64,000 nt of DNA from Nissolia schottii (lineage: Eukaryota > Streptophyta > Magnoliopsida > Fabales > Fabaceae): the NCBI GenBank assembly GCA_003254905.1, contig QANU01001671.1, positions 820,362 through 884,361 of the forward strand. Direction: 5' to 3'. The notes below the pieces were generated by a model, which had not been told where the DNA came from, made no database searches, and saw only the letters and a program-made list of their open reading frames with translations. A program made the translations under genes and the position numbers. Of this stretch, positions 13,190 to 26,539 are shown in pieces; the stretch's first letter is position 1, and each line of letters begins with the position of its first letter.

Positions 13190-13475
13190 CTGTTAAATCT
13201 GATTCAACAAAACAAAGCCAACAAACTAGCTAACTACACCTCCTTATAGGAGCAACGAAAGGAAATACAAATCAAACGCCTTCGTCATAAGAGCAACTTT
13301 TGAACGTGCATATATAGACCCAGTCAGCGGCTTCCACATAAGCTTCATTCATCACAATTAAACACACCCACAGCAAACAAGAAACACCAGGCAACCCACT
13401 ATCCCATAGCCGAAGATGCACACCAACAACAGACTACAAACACACTTAACACAAGGCATATTGGAGCCAAAAGGG
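13190..13475 (-). repeat. Orphan copy of the BAHD 3' flank
   Basis: It matches 840-1085 along most of its length, including ccaacaaactagctaacta, the tcagcggcttccaca block and the gatgcacaccaacaa block. It lies 4.4 kb downstream of the stop codon of copy B, and copy B itself lacks this sequence after its stop. The simplest reading is that this is the original 3' flank of copy B, pushed away by insertions between 13475 and 17865. Confidence 0.65.
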
Positions 13476-13869
13476 ATAACTGCACCACATGTAATTGAAT
13501 CATTGTGTAAAATACAAAGTAATCAAACCTACTTTTTTTAATTATATGATAATATACGCTACTTAAAATAACATGTAATTGAATCACCATGTAACATACA
13601 AACTAATTAAACCTACTTTTAATTATATGATAATATACACTACTAAAAATATTAATTCATTTTTTTCCCATGTACTCTATATTGAGATTCGCCACCACCC
13701 TCTAATTGCTAGAGCAAATCTCAATTAGTAAATACCAATTGAGTTCATAAAAAATAAAAACATTATTAAAATTATTACTTTTTAAATGTATACTTCGCAC
13801 TATGTTAGCGTGCAGTTTGGCTAACAAATATTTTGACGACATTAATTAGATAGTTTTTTTTTTTAAATG

Positions 13870-13910
<41 letters not shown>

Positions 13911-15470
13911 TCAATTTGATTAATACATTTTTTTTATGTCTAAATATAATTAATTATATGAGACTCTTTGAGGCATATATATCTTTGCTCTTGTTATATA
14001 AAGTTTTTAGGCACGTCGCTGGTTGTGCTGAGATCTATTTTTATTGTGAACGTATTTTTTTACGAGAAAATAAGGATTTCATTCATAGAACAGTTAAACG
14101 GTATTTATAAATTAAACATAATATATTAGATCTAACATTAATAAAATACGAATACATCATTCATTTTGAACTAGCCAAAAATTTGTAACTTTGCTCCTTG
14201 CCCAAAGACTATCTATATCCAAGCATCTTTCATATCGAAAACCAACATTGTCAGTATTGTAGTTTGAAAAATGTATTACGCTTCATTTCATGATAAATGT
14301 GAATAACTTCTTCATCTGTTAGACCTCTATAAATGAAATCTTATAAAGAGAAACAAAAATAACTATAAAAGAGACATAAAGCACCACAAATGGGGAAAAA
14401 AACTACAACCATAAAAGGAATAAAAACAAAACACCACAAAGAAAAACACAAACACCCATGCACAAGGGAAAATAAAAACACAAGAATAATTCTAAATAAC
14501 GTAAAAGAAAAAGTGATGAGACTGCCACTATTGAAGAATAATAGCAGACCATTCTCTAGCACTCACAAAAGAGGATAACAGAAGAAGAGGGGGGAGAAGA
14601 GAGAAAAATAAGGATTATTGTGAATGTATTTAAAGATGAAGTGTTAAACTTATGTACAAACTTATTTTGAATGCACTTCCATGGTAGTTGATGACTTGGT
14701 GTATAGGAAACCAACAGAAAAAGTAAATTAAAACCAAAAAGACATAAATTAGGCGGTTCCAAAACCGCCGGTAAATATATTAGCTATATTTTCAACTAGC
14801 AGCAGCGGTTCAAAACCGTTGGTAAGTGGACAAGATAAATAACTAAGGATGAGCATCGAGTTCAAACTGTCGGTAATTGTAAAACCATTACAACTGCGGT
14901 TCTCCAGCAGTTGCTTAAAACCGCTGCAAAATTATTTTTAACTCACAAATGCGCAACCATTTCTCAAACCGTTGGGAATCCTTTTTGTGGTGGTTTGAAA
15001 CCGCCGCGAAACATAAAATAAACCGCCATTAAACCTTATTTTGCTTGTAATGTTATATGGATTTAATTGGTATCTTCAACCATTACCCAGCATGAATTAG
15101 AACTTTGTGGGATGTGCTCTCAAACCCCTCACAATCATAAAGAGAACTCCAAATGAATGTGAGAGAATAAGGAATAAAATCTCACAATTATATTGATGAT
15201 TAAAATTTTTTATCTTAAGCTCTTGATTAATGATCAATGTACGTATCAATAATAATAAAAAGAAACCAATAAATAGGAAATAATAATAATAACAACAACA
15301 ATAACTAGTAATCATGGCTAAACTCAAACAGAAGCCCAAAATTACTAGAGTTCCAAATAATAATAAAATCTAAAATATTGATAAGTACTAACAAGGGCTC
15401 AATACATTAATAATTAATTAATACAAATGGATTCCAAATAGCTAACACATTCGGGCTCAACCCAAATATT
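13476..15470. other. Intergenic DNA with a CACTA-like repeat relic
   Basis: No gene is supported. A long TA microsatellite lies at about 13873-13908. At 14751-15033 there are repeated inverted motifs of the form gcggttccaaaaccgcc. The same motif is found at both ends of the complete CACTA element at 15471-17558, so this block is likely a fragment of a related element. Confidence 0.5.
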
Positions 15471-17558
15471 CACTACAAGAAAAAATGTATTTTGTGGCGG
15501 TTGGAAATGAACCGCTGGTAATGTCAAGAAGCTTATGTTTCCCGGCGGTTGGCTGTAGCCGCAGTAATAGGTTTGAAATTAACGGCGGTCGTAAATAATT
15601 AATACAGGTTGACCCCATGGCCGCAAGAAAAAAAAAAAAAAGAGGCGATCTTGTGCTATACTGCTGTGATCTCTTTCCTATCGAGACACGCAAACCCCCA
15701 TCGTGTCCCGGACCTCTCGTAAATCGGTGCGGTTTTAGGAAGCGTCTAAGCACAGTTCACTTCACTCGCGCGCGTTGATCAATCAAGAGCTTTGCCGCCA
15801 CTCCTTAAGGTTACCTGTTGTATCATACACTTGTTGCATTGTTTCCCACCCGGCCCATTTAATTCTTCTCTTAAGGTAAGTAAAATTCGCAATTCGCTGC
15901 CGCCGTGGTGTCTTTCGTCGTCTACCCTGACCCCCGCGTATCCCATCACCTCCGCGCAGACGCGCAAGTGAGCTGTGAATGACCCGACGCCACCGCGAGT
16001 AGTGTTCACCGCTCTCTCTCTTCTAATTTCATAATCTCCCATGTCTCTTTTCCTATTTCTGGGGTTTGGGGAATGGGGAAGGGGGAGGTTCTGTTAGTTT
16101 ACCTGTTTGATGGCTTTCCAACATTGGCATCTTTAGTAATTTCTTATCCTCTTATGTGGGTTGCTTTGCAGAGCACACTACTTGTTATAAAGCCACCGAA
16201 TGTTACTAAGGATGGCAGTCTTAATGTTTTCGATGGTCTGTGTGCGTGAAGCAGATAAGCAACCAAGCAGAGACTAAATTTGTGGTGATCAATGTCGTTG
16301 AGAAGCATTGTCAGAGTGGATTCCTTACCTGCTTTAATCCATTTTTATGAGTTATCAAATGAATTCCATTTCTTTCGGTGTAAGATCAGCATTTTCTTGT
16401 CAGTTAAATAAGGTATCAAGGTTAAGAGGCCACATTCACTTGTTTGCTGAATTTCATGCATATTGGGATATATATATAGGATATANTATATAGGAACAGC
16501 TTATATATGATGGAGTTGCAGATACAACCTCTTAAGAAAAATAATTTCCTATTAATTATTCTTATTCTTGTTTGGTTTTTGTTACATAAGTTTTGAATGT
16601 TAAGAACAAGTGTTGTGTAAGTTGAGTTATTCTTGGTGTTCCAACTTGAACAGTTTCTTTCAAGAAAAAAATGATGAGTGCTTCAAGGTTCATTAAATGT
16701 GTGACTTAAAGGTTCACTAATTGTACTTAAAAGTTCATCGAATTTCTGCTTGCATGAATTGCTTCATTTAGGTTCAAGAATTGGGTTTTAGTACACTAGG
16801 AGGTGTTTAAGATTTTTGAGTTTTATAATGGTAAATAATGAAATGGAAAATGATACGAATTTTGAACCTTTTGAGAAAATTGACGCCTAAGGGTTTGCTT
16901 TATTTATCTGCTATCAAATTATATGACTGCCTTTGCCCTTTCTTTCAAATTACATTTTTTTTTAAACCTTTGTCACTTAAAATGTTTCATGTAGTTTTAA
17001 CTAATTTGATGTCATTATTGACCAGTTAATGTTACATAAACAGGATATTGTTCTTTAGCTTTTGGTTTTGATTAGGAGAGTCATCGTATCTTTATTTTAT
17101 TTAATTTATTGATCCACTATTAACATGGAAGTGGTGGCATGCCATTTTTCTGTTTAATCAGAATCAGTATGATTTCATCTATAGAAAGCTCAACAAATTA
17201 TCTAATTGAGAAACTGTTTGTAATGGTGGAGGGTTGGCTACATTATTGAATTTCTAAATGTTTATATACTATTTCTTACTACTTATATACTATTTTTTGA
17301 TTATATAGTCCCTAAACTTTTTATTATTTTGGTGCTTATTATTCTATAATAGGAAGAGGCTGTTGTAAACATTTTGAGTTCACATTTACAAGTGGTTTCT
17401 AAACCACCGATAAATCATTGTAGCATACCAGCAGTTGTTTTGGCAGTTTGTGAGAACCGCCGCTAAACTGCTGGCAGCACAGGAGAAAGGGGAGCTAGTG
17501 AACCGTCGGGAGTAAATGACGTATTGAATTGCCGGGAAATGTAGAATTTGTTGTAGTG
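15471..17558. mobile_element. Non-autonomous CACTA (CMC/En-Spm) transposon
   Basis: The left end is cactacaagaaaaaatg and the right end, inverted, is cactacaacaaattctac, flanked by the 3-bp direct repeat att at 15468-15470 and 17559-17561. Both ends carry subterminal repeats of the aaccgccg type, as expected for CACTA elements. No transposase frame remains in the 2.09 kb. The inner part at 15640-16060 is clearly GC-richer than its surroundings and includes a gtaagt donor-like site, which suggests a captured promoter/5'-exon fragment of a host gene; its source is not recognised. One undetermined base lies at 16486. Confidence 0.85.
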
Positions 17559-17868
17559 ATTCAATTGTGGTTAAAGTCAACTAGTTTGAGTTTTTTTGAA
17601 TGATCAACTCAGTTTTCACAACAAACTCCTTCAAGAAATAATTTTTTCCCAAATCATTGTTTTCTTATAGTATGACTACTTAGATTCTATGTCTGGTTCT
17701 CATCATATCAATTATGCTCTAACCACTCAATAAATGATATTTTAGCTTTATATAATAAGAGGACCTGTCATTATCCAAGTGGATTATCACTACAATCTTG
17801 AAGCATTTCTCATACTTACTAATGGTGGATTTGGTTTATTATTTCAACGCTCACAAGCTACAAGCTAT

Positions 17869-20853
17869 TTACAAGGTAGACATGATAAACCTAGGACATT
17901 GCCCACTCTTTATAGGTTGGTTTTGGTTCCTAAGCATATTATCCAACTCTTTCTGAAACTTGGTCATAGCTTTGGCTGGCAACCAGATCGGTAATATCGC
18001 GCATTCTTCTCCCTTTGCAGTCTTATAAGAAACCAGAAAAGTTGCTCCAGGAAAGGCCCCAGCCCCACCTTCGACTACTCCACCATACACTGGATTGCCC
18101 CACCCAAAATCCAATTCTCCAAACCCAGCACGTGTCACATTTGACACAATGCAAGACTTTACGGTTGTAAACAAAGGTCGTCCCTTGATCACCATTAGAT
18201 CAGCCACTGAATGCATGTACTCTTGTGTCACCTCAGCTTTTGCTTTCTTTATCAACTCTACAGCATACCAAAATGGGCTTTCGCAAAGCTTCTTTGCTGT
18301 GGTAACCGCAGCCGGGTATGAAAAACCATTTCCGTAATAACCAACTGGTAATGGAGGGTTAAATCTAGCACGTGCGTTGACGATGCACATCATGCGTACC
18401 TCATCCTCTGCCTCTAATTGCAATGCTTTCGTACGACAATACCAGAGGCATGCTGTGATAACCTCAAACCTGGTGCATTCACCAAGGTGATGGGGAACCA
18501 AGCGGCGAAGGGTAGTTATTTCAGAAGGTCCAAAGAAGAAAGATCGTTGAACCATGTCATCATCATCCTCGTGCGAAATGATAGACCCTTTCTTGGTGTC
18601 AATGATTTGCTCGTATTCGCGATGGTTGCATGTAACGCGCGGTGGGTTCCTTGCACTCAAGAGGTCCCTATGCCACACAGGTGGAATGGAAGGTTGGCGT
18701 GCGCCACGCGCCATTTCAGTCATGGCATTCACGAATTGTGCAAAACCTGATGCATCACACATAGTGTGGTTCACGCGAAAGACGAGGATGAAACCACCGC
18801 ACTTAAGGCGTGTAACCTGTTATTATATAATTCAACATGAAGAAAAGAAAAACAAATTAGGCACTCTAAAATTAGGGAAATCCTTCAATATATGTTCTTA
18901 AAACACATTTAATATTTTTCTTTTGGATTGCTAATTCACACTCAATTACAAGAATTTAATGCACAGATTCATGAAATAATGGTAGAATTACTTAGTTTAA
19001 GTTTGAATTTAAATTCATAAATAACTATAATCTATAGATTTCTCGATGTTGATAAAATATGGGAATTAATAAAACCATTTTATCAGATAAATTCACTCTC
19101 CATAATTTATATCTTTAAAGAATATAACATTTATGTTTTACCTCCTTTACTCCTTCCGGATCCACCCCTAATTTCAATTGTCATAGAAGTTTTATTACTT
19201 TGACTAAAATCAAAAGACTTCAATTTTAAGTAAATTACTCTCCCCCTCCCTTGAGAGATTCATTTATTACATTCCTCTCTCTCCTCTATTTTTAAAACAT
19301 ACACACTTTAATCCAAAATATTTTGTTACGTATAATAAGCATACAAATTTATTAAACTACCCCTTATACAAAATACTTATTAATTAGTATTTATATTTTA
19401 TTTAATTTATTTTTCATTATTTAATACAACATTAAATTTATTTTTATTTTAAATATTAATTAGTGCATTAATTTTTTTTTTGTTAATGTTCATATTAAAT
19501 AAAAATAACTCGGCGTGTGGTTGAATGGAAAGAATTCATCATCCCATAACCAAACGTCAAGTATTTGATCCATAACTTTGTATACAGAGCAATATTAAAT
19601 CCTCAAGTCAGTTGTCTCACACTTAAAGGTGTTTACAAGCCAGTGAGGGATTAATTATGAAAAATGCTACATGTACACCCAATTTCATACACCCATATAT
19701 ACACCATTAACAATGCACAAACTTTGTTCTCACGAGTGCGCAAACATTACAAACTTGTATATGATACTCTCAACTATACTTAATTAAGTGCACAAACATT
19801 ACATGAGTTAAAACACAAACTTTATGTATATAAGTACGAGGTGTATGATTTTTGGTGTACGTGTAGTAGAACTCATTAATTATTGGGCCTACACTTGCGA
19901 ACAGCCTAGCCATGTACTAGAAAAAAATATTTAAATATAAATAAATATAATATATTATAGCATAAAAATATTAATAAATGAAAATGTGTGAATTTTTTAC
20001 TTTTTACATAATTATCATTTACAATTGTTAATAATTTATTCTATTAATAAATAATAATAAAAAATAAAATGAATGTACGTATATGTTTATCAAGGTTATT
20101 ATATTATTATTAATTACTTTTTTTACTTGCTAAAATAGATTTTATATGCATAAAACTAGTAAAGGATATTTGGTCCAAAAAATAAGATAATAAATATAAA
20201 ATAATAATAAATTAATAAAAAAATATAAATAAGGATCAAAGTGCAATGTATTTTCATTGTTAATAGAGGGAAATGTATGTTTTTAAAATGGAGGAGAGGG
20301 GAGTGTAATTATACTTCTCTTAAGGGAGGAATGAGTAATTTACTCTTAAAATTAAGTGTAGTAGACTAGTGTTTATTATTCAAAGCCAAGAACAATTTTG
20401 AACCTGCACGAGCAGAAGGGGACAATCGGTAATTCCATCAGATCCAGGAACATCATAGAGGAGTTCTTCGAAACAGGGGAATGGAGGATGAAGATGGCCA
20501 CTGAGTTCATCAAGCGCCACGTCAGCGTCAGCCTCGATGAACAAGACACCCTCCCCGGTGCAATCCACCATCAATTTACGGTTATGCCCCTCCCTGAGCC
20601 TCCCCGCAAAAGGGTAATAGAACACAAGCGTTTTGGCGAGTGCATCTCTAATCACTTCAACTGGGTCCTTCCCAGCCATCAATGGTTCGTTACGATATAC
20701 TAGTATGAGTGGTATTTGGAAGCGGAGGCCTTCTTGATCATCAATGTCTGATAGCAGCTTCATTTCGCGGGGAGTGGGAGAAGCTGGAGCCACGAGCTCT
20801 GGCTGGCACCTTCGCACAGTGAAAGTGAGAGAGCGAGATGATAGTAAAGCCAT
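17869..20853 (-). CDS. BAHD acyltransferase, benzyl-alcohol-benzoyltransferase-like, copy B
   Basis: The exons are 20853-20404 (150 codons) and 18816-17869, joined in phase 0 over a 1.59-kb intron, giving 465 residues. The catalytic motif is HTMCD at residues 167-171 and DFGWG is at 386-390, so the HxxxD requirement is met although Ser of copy A is Cys here. Exon 1 is almost identical to copy A. Exon 2 differs more, mainly around FVNAMTE, the block before DFGWG, and the end: copy B ends in [16 protein letters not shown] where copy A has QPVKSTL, an in-frame insertion of nine residues. The frame is intact. The substrate is unknown; acyl transfer from a CoA thioester to a small alcohol or alkaloid is the family expectation. 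Confidence 0.88.
19500..19649 (+). mobile_element. Possible tRNA-derived SINE relic
   Basis: A box-A-like TGGTTGAATGG at about 19518-19528 is followed some 35-45 bases later by a weak box-B-like gtatttgatcc. This arrangement fits a tRNA-derived promoter, but box B is poor and no A-tail or target duplication was found. It sits in the intron of BAHD copy B. Confidence 0.3.
19659..19874. mobile_element. Mutator-type MITE in the intron of BAHD copy B
   Basis: A 216-bp element, gaaaaatgctacatgtacac at the left and gagttctactacacgtac inverted at the right, flanked by the exact 9-bp repeat attaattat at 19650-19658 and 19875-19883. It belongs to the same family as 57669-57895 and 8864-11010. Confidence 0.8.
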
Positions 20854-20876
20854 GTTTTTGAGAGAAAGGGGATTGG

Positions 20877-20945
20877 TACGAATGGCTGGGGAGGTGAGAT
20901 ATATTTATAGTTACGAATGGCTGGGGAGGTGAGATATATTTATAG
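20877..20945 (-). promoter_or_regulatory. Duplicated TATA block upstream of BAHD copy B
   Basis: A 34-bp block containing ggctggggaggtgagatata is present twice, at 20877-20910 and 20912-20945, with one base between. On the minus strand each copy reads CTATAAATATATCTC, so the promoter has two TATA boxes 35 bp apart, about 46-57 and 81-92 bases upstream of the ATG. Copy A has one. Thirty-five bases is close to the usual TATA-to-start distance, so the two may drive two start sites. Confidence 0.8.
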
Positions 20946-22139
20946 AATCTATAAATGGAGGGCTCGGAAATTAAATCATTTTTTATGGCCAAGAATGCAT
21001 ACTTGTAAGTACTGTACATAACGACAACGTTCATCACATTTCAATTGTTTTTTTCATGTGAACTTAGCGCGGCCATAATTTTCTCGGGGAAATTGTAGAT
21101 AGGGTGTGGCATTAATGTAGGGGTGGCAAAAAGGTCAGGAAATTATGTCTCGTTTAAAATTTTGCTCTTTTATGGTTAATTTGTCGGCTTAAACGGGTCA
21201 GTTTGCTAGTCTATTTTTTTTAAAAGAAAAAATAAATTTTTTGTATATTTTTTTTATGGTTTTAAATACAAAGTTGTAAATATGCGCGGTCATTTTTAAC
21301 TATTTTTTTATCGTTTATCTATTAATTAATCGAAAAGAATTAGTTTAAATAATTAATTGTGAGATTATATTATCTTTTTTGTTCCTTCAACTATCTTACT
21401 TGAAAGCTATCAAATGCTATTTGAAATCAATTCATGAATGAATATAACTTTCATTAATTAAATGATGGCATGTAACATTAATGTGTGTACTGTTATGTTA
21501 TTGATCAAAAATACAGTTGTAACTCTTTCTTGTAGATTAATCAATAATAAACAAAGTTTGAAACTATGTATCAACTTGTACTGCGTAGGCACTCATTGAA
21601 GGAATGAAATGCAAAATTTATCAATATCTATGTCATAGCACTTCAGCTGTATAGCAATATAAATATAGTTAAGTAGTTAAACATAACAAATTGTTATACA
21701 TGTTCAATTATAAGTCTAAATAGTTAAACTCTGAACTTTTAAACTCCAAAATAAAATTTAGAGTTTAAAATGAAACTTTTAAAATTTTGGTATTTAAAAA
21801 AAAATTCACACAGGATGGCCCGTTTAGCCCGCAGACTAAAATCGGTTGGGCTATTTTTTTAAATTTTCGTGGACTTATTTTTTGCATATAAAGTCCGTCC
21901 ATTTAACCGGGTTCGCAGGCCAAGCTTATTTTAACAGCCCTAAATGTTCATATTCTTTGTGGTCCACTTCGGTTGTTAAATACCTAAGAAGCACGTGCAC
22001 GATAGGCACACGAGACACAATATCAGTGATACATCAGTTTTAAAATTTTATAGAATACGAACATAACATATATAAGTATAAAATTAAATATTTATAATAA
22101 TATCATAATATTTTCATTGTGTTATGAAATAATTGATAG
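20946..22139. other. Intergenic DNA with a probable hAT relic
   Basis: No gene is seen. From about 21119 (taggggtggcaaa) to about 21950 (tttaacagcccta, an imperfect inverted match) there is a stretch with gcccgttt/aacgggtc motifs, as in hAT-type non-autonomous elements. The flanks do not give a clear 8-bp duplication, so it is only a relic call. Confidence 0.4.
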
Positions 22140-22560
22140 ATGTCATTATCCTGATTCAATTAAGATTTAATTAGATAGAATTTATTATCTTATCTTATCA
22201 TTTCTTTTTTATACACCACACCATGTACTTTATAAATAGAACATATAGTCTTTTATGTATGATATATCTCTCTGAGACTCAATAATAGAATTATCTATTT
22301 TTTCTTTTATTCTCTATTACTCTTATCTCCTTATTATTATTTACAACACGTTATTAACATAATACTCTAACCAAAATCAAAGGTAATTTCTTTACTATCT
22401 TTCGATTCCTTGTACCCAAAGCCATGAGCAAAATAAATAAAGTAACCATAGTTCGAAATTTGGAATTGTGAAATTGAGATTTTAAAAATCCTAATTGGAA
22501 TTGACAACAATATGTTTTCAATTCCATATTTTTTCATAGCGACATAATTTATTGAGATCT
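22140..22560 (+). mobile_element. Truncated Copia-type LTR fragment
   Basis: A likely LTR of about 209 bp runs from tgtcattatcc to tttacaaca, with TATAAATA near 22230. It is followed by acgttattaacataatact, which resembles the acgttatcagcacga junction seen after some plant Copia LTRs, and then ATGAGCAAAATAAAT, like the start of a Copia gag. The downstream frame is broken at once. I see no second LTR. Assignment is from memory of the family and is tentative. Confidence 0.45.
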
Positions 22561-23243
22561 CTTCATTTTTTTTTCATTTTCATTTTTAAGATACTATTAT
22601 ATTATACTACTAATTTTTAATACTTTATAAATCTCTTTTAAAATATATGAAATATTTAATATATTTTCGTGAGTCAATACCAGCTAATTTTTTAAGGGTT
22701 TATATTATTATAAATTATTTAGTATTTAAAATATTTTTTGCTCAGATACGACTTAAAAAACTTTCAGATATAATTCAGACACGTTTAAACACAATTAATT
22801 ATAAATTTTTTATATAGACACTTTCAGACACATGCAATACATGTGTTGAATGAGTATCTTCATGTCAGTGTCTGCGATGTGTCAAACACAAAGATACAAT
22901 AATCTCATAATGTACTTATACTTAAACACAAACATAAAAACACGTAAACTTCAAAGATTTGTTGGATATGGATAAAATATGTTAGATCAATAATATATGT
23001 GTTTGTTTGTGCTTTTAAAAAAAGTGATTATAAATTTTTATTTTTTATATAGCGCTTAAAAAATTAAAAATAATTTTTTTAGAAGGTATTTTATTTAACT
23101 TTTTTAAATCTGATTAATTTTAATAACTTAAGCAAATATATAAAATTGATTGTTTCGACGTAAAAAAAAGTTGATTATTTTAATAAATAAGTTAAAATTC
23201 TCTATGGGACATACATTAACTTAGATATTTTAAAATACGTGAA

Positions 23244-23244
<1 letters not shown>

Positions 23245-23304
<60 letters not shown>
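23245..23304. repeat. Compound TA/GA microsatellite
   Basis: A run of alternating ta is followed directly by about twenty ga dinucleotides. It is a simple length-variable repeat with no gene function that I can support. Confidence 0.9.
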
Positions 23305-23307
<3 letters not shown>

Positions 23308-26300
23308 CTTGTGTTTTCGTGGGACGGTATTTGCATGGCCATAAGACAATCTCGTAAATATAATCTATGGTCTCAATCCTGTACACTTGTACATTTGGTT
23401 TTTTCCAATAATAATTGGAAAATAGCGGAAAAACTTGTGGTATCAAATGTGGTTGGATCGGACAACTGGCCGGTGGCAGTAAATTCGTATAAGAATAGTC
23501 TCTGCGCCATCTCTGTCTCCCCTTGTGACCCGTCATCTTGACACCTATCCCAAAGACACAAGAAGACAAACACACCGACGAAGAAAACGCCAAAGCTTCA
23601 CCGGCTTACAATCCTAACCCAAAGGAACAGTCTCCGGCGAGGGCTACGCTTCCCCGTCGCCGCAAGTGGAGGTGTAGAATCTGCCGACGGCTCACCCAGA
23701 GAAGCCGAAACAGCAAAAGGAGAAGCGCCTTACGCTAAAGGAATGGGCAACGGATTTGGAGGGCAGAACAATAAATTAGAAAATGGAAAGGTCGGGGCTG
23801 ATGTGCAACGTGACATTTGTGAGGGATGTGTTTGCAAATGAGGGAGACTTATTAACACGTTTTCAACCTTTTTTTTTTTTTATGATATCTATTTTTACAC
23901 GGCATCTTTTTTTAAACGAGTTTTGATTCTTAACTCCGTTAAAACTTAAAACACGTTTCCAGCCCATTCTTATCCTTTAACTCTTCTTCTATAACCGTTG
24001 AGCGCGAACCAGCCCTCCGAATTGGTTCCTGAAGAACTCCACCAAACCACAGCAAAGAGTCAAACCCCTCTAATAGTAATGATTTTTGGACCAATTTATT
24101 CATCGAAGGAATTTATGAATCATAGTAAGTGGATAATTGATTTTCACTTTTTAATTTGTTTGTAACTTTTTTTAACAAGTCAGGCAACAAGAATTTCGAG
24201 ATTATAAAAAAACCAAGCACCGTATGTGTGAAAAAGTCCAGAAAAGCTCTTGCCAAAAGAATCCAAGGAAGCACGGATACTCATTGACGTCGAATACGCA
24301 CGCTAGCTCTATTTGTCTGTGCTTAATTTTAGTTTTTAAATCTCAAAATAAGAGAAATAATATGCTGAGCGTGGATTAATATATTATAATATAAATATTA
24401 ATTTTTATGTGAATTACATCTATTTTTACGTTTGTAATAAATTATTTGTTATTTATAATAAATTATTTTATATTCTATTATACATATTTTGAACATGTCA
24501 TATCTTATACATTGTAGAAAGTACCGTAACATCGTATTTCTGGTGTCGTGTATGTGCTTCCTTGCTTGAATCTTGGAGTCTTAATCTAAAAGAAATACGG
24601 ATTCAAGGTTTGCTGAACCATAGAAACTACAGCAATTATAAAAAAATAACAGGGTTTCCGGTTCCCAATCATCGAAGACTTTTTTGGAAGTAATTGTAGT
24701 TGATGAGGCACACTGAGATTTGTACACGTAAGTGGTCAATGTCAGACAGGTGGTGCAAATGTTGATAGGGAGAGAAAGGGGAGGTTGAGGGAGCCACTAA
24801 ATTAGGGGGTGGAAATGGACGTATCCAATTTAATTTTAGCTTAAATACTTTTAATATATTTTTAAATTATTTGACCTAATCTAAGCTTATTATTTTTTAT
24901 AGATTTTTTTTTTATGGTTTATTGTGGTATTTTTGAAATTCTGCCAAGACATGAAAGCTTGTTTATAAGCTTACGTAAAACAAAATAAAAATAAAAAGTT
25001 TATGTATTGTTTGCCATTAAAGTTATACATATAGTGTATATGATTAAGTCATTAACAAAAAAAAATACAGAAAAAATATTTTTCCGATTTAAGTTTAGTA
25101 TAGTTAAAATAAACATGAAAGAAAATAAATTATACCAATAATTATTAATTAGGAAAGAAGATTATGTTACAAAATATTGTTGTGATATAACAAGAGAAAG
25201 AAAATTAATAAATATTATAAGATGAAACGTTAAGTGTATAGATTTGAGAGTTGAAACAAAGACAAAAAGATAAAGAATCAAAGAAGAAAATCTAACTCTA
25301 TTTATAAGGGAATAATAGAAATGAGAAGTAAACAGATTTTGAATATGATTAGGTTACATTACAATAATACGATAGGATTTTAGGATTTTTAATTCAATAA
25401 TAGAGAGACTTATTTTAATAAATAGGTCAGCTTGTTAAGCTTAATAAGTTTCTTTTATTGTCAATGACTTGACTTATTTAGTAAATTTTTTTTTAAAGTC
25501 TTGGCCTGACTTGTTTATTAAATAGGCTTGACTAAACTAGATTCTAAATAAATTAAGCCAAAAATTCCTAACAAACAATCTGACCTATTTCCACCCCTAC
25601 GTAAAACAGTAATGGTGATGGGAAATGGGGTCAGAACCTTACTAGTTTAAGGTTCAAGAACATTACCAAGAGGAGAACTCCATCAAAAAATATTAGTGGA
25701 AATTAATAATTACTGAACTAAATTATGTCCACATGTTTAGTTTTAATTGAGGGACACGACAAAGGTCACGTCCCCCCTACCCTTGCTGTCATTTGTCAAT
25801 GTTCTTGAAATCGGAATCTCTCCCACTAATTTTAGGTTTTCTAAAAAAAAAAATTTGGAAATCTTGAAATTGACTTTCAGACTCATACAATTGTAAATTT
25901 TACATTTATCCATATTTTAGTATTAGCAATTTTTGGCAACGATTTTTTTGTGCAAACCTCTCAGTTTTGCTCCCACATTAAAATAAAACTTACTTTCATG
26001 GTCTCACGTCAAAATAAAATAAGTTTTAAAGACTAATATGATGCCACATTTTAATTTTTAATGACTTATTTGATGTTAAAAGTCTTCTAGAAACCCAAAT
26101 GCATGTTTACTATTATTTTGAATTAATTTTTTTTAGAGAAATGCTTTGTGTGTAAATCAGAAAATATCAATCAAGTGTCCACCAATATTAAATATTAATT
26201 TTCTCTCTCCTCCATTCACTCTCTCTCACTCACGTTCTTCTCCTTCTGCTATCCTTCTTCTTAATTTTTTTTTTTGTTTTTTAACTGCAACTAAATATTC

Positions 26301-26539
26301 TCTTTTCATTTTTGTTTAATTATTTCACATACAACTATTATTTTTTTTCATTATGTTGTTTTCTTCTTCTCCGTTTTATCTTTTCTTGTTCCTTTTTTTT
26401 TTCTTGTTTCTTTATTCATTTTCTCCATTTGGGGGGGTTTGTCTTTTTTTTTCTTCTTCTTCTTAAGACATTATGAAGAGCATAAATGAAGACATTATTC
26501 TCTGATCCATGTTGTATTCTCTGATCCATGTTGTTCTAT

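Noticed and set aside
23538..23738. Basic 66-residue frame
   Set aside because: Composition is unusual but there is no family match I recognise and no supporting exon structure.
24812..25607. Complete hAT element
   Set aside because: The ends are similar (taggggg tggaaat type), but the flanking 8 bases do not match well enough to call a target duplication.
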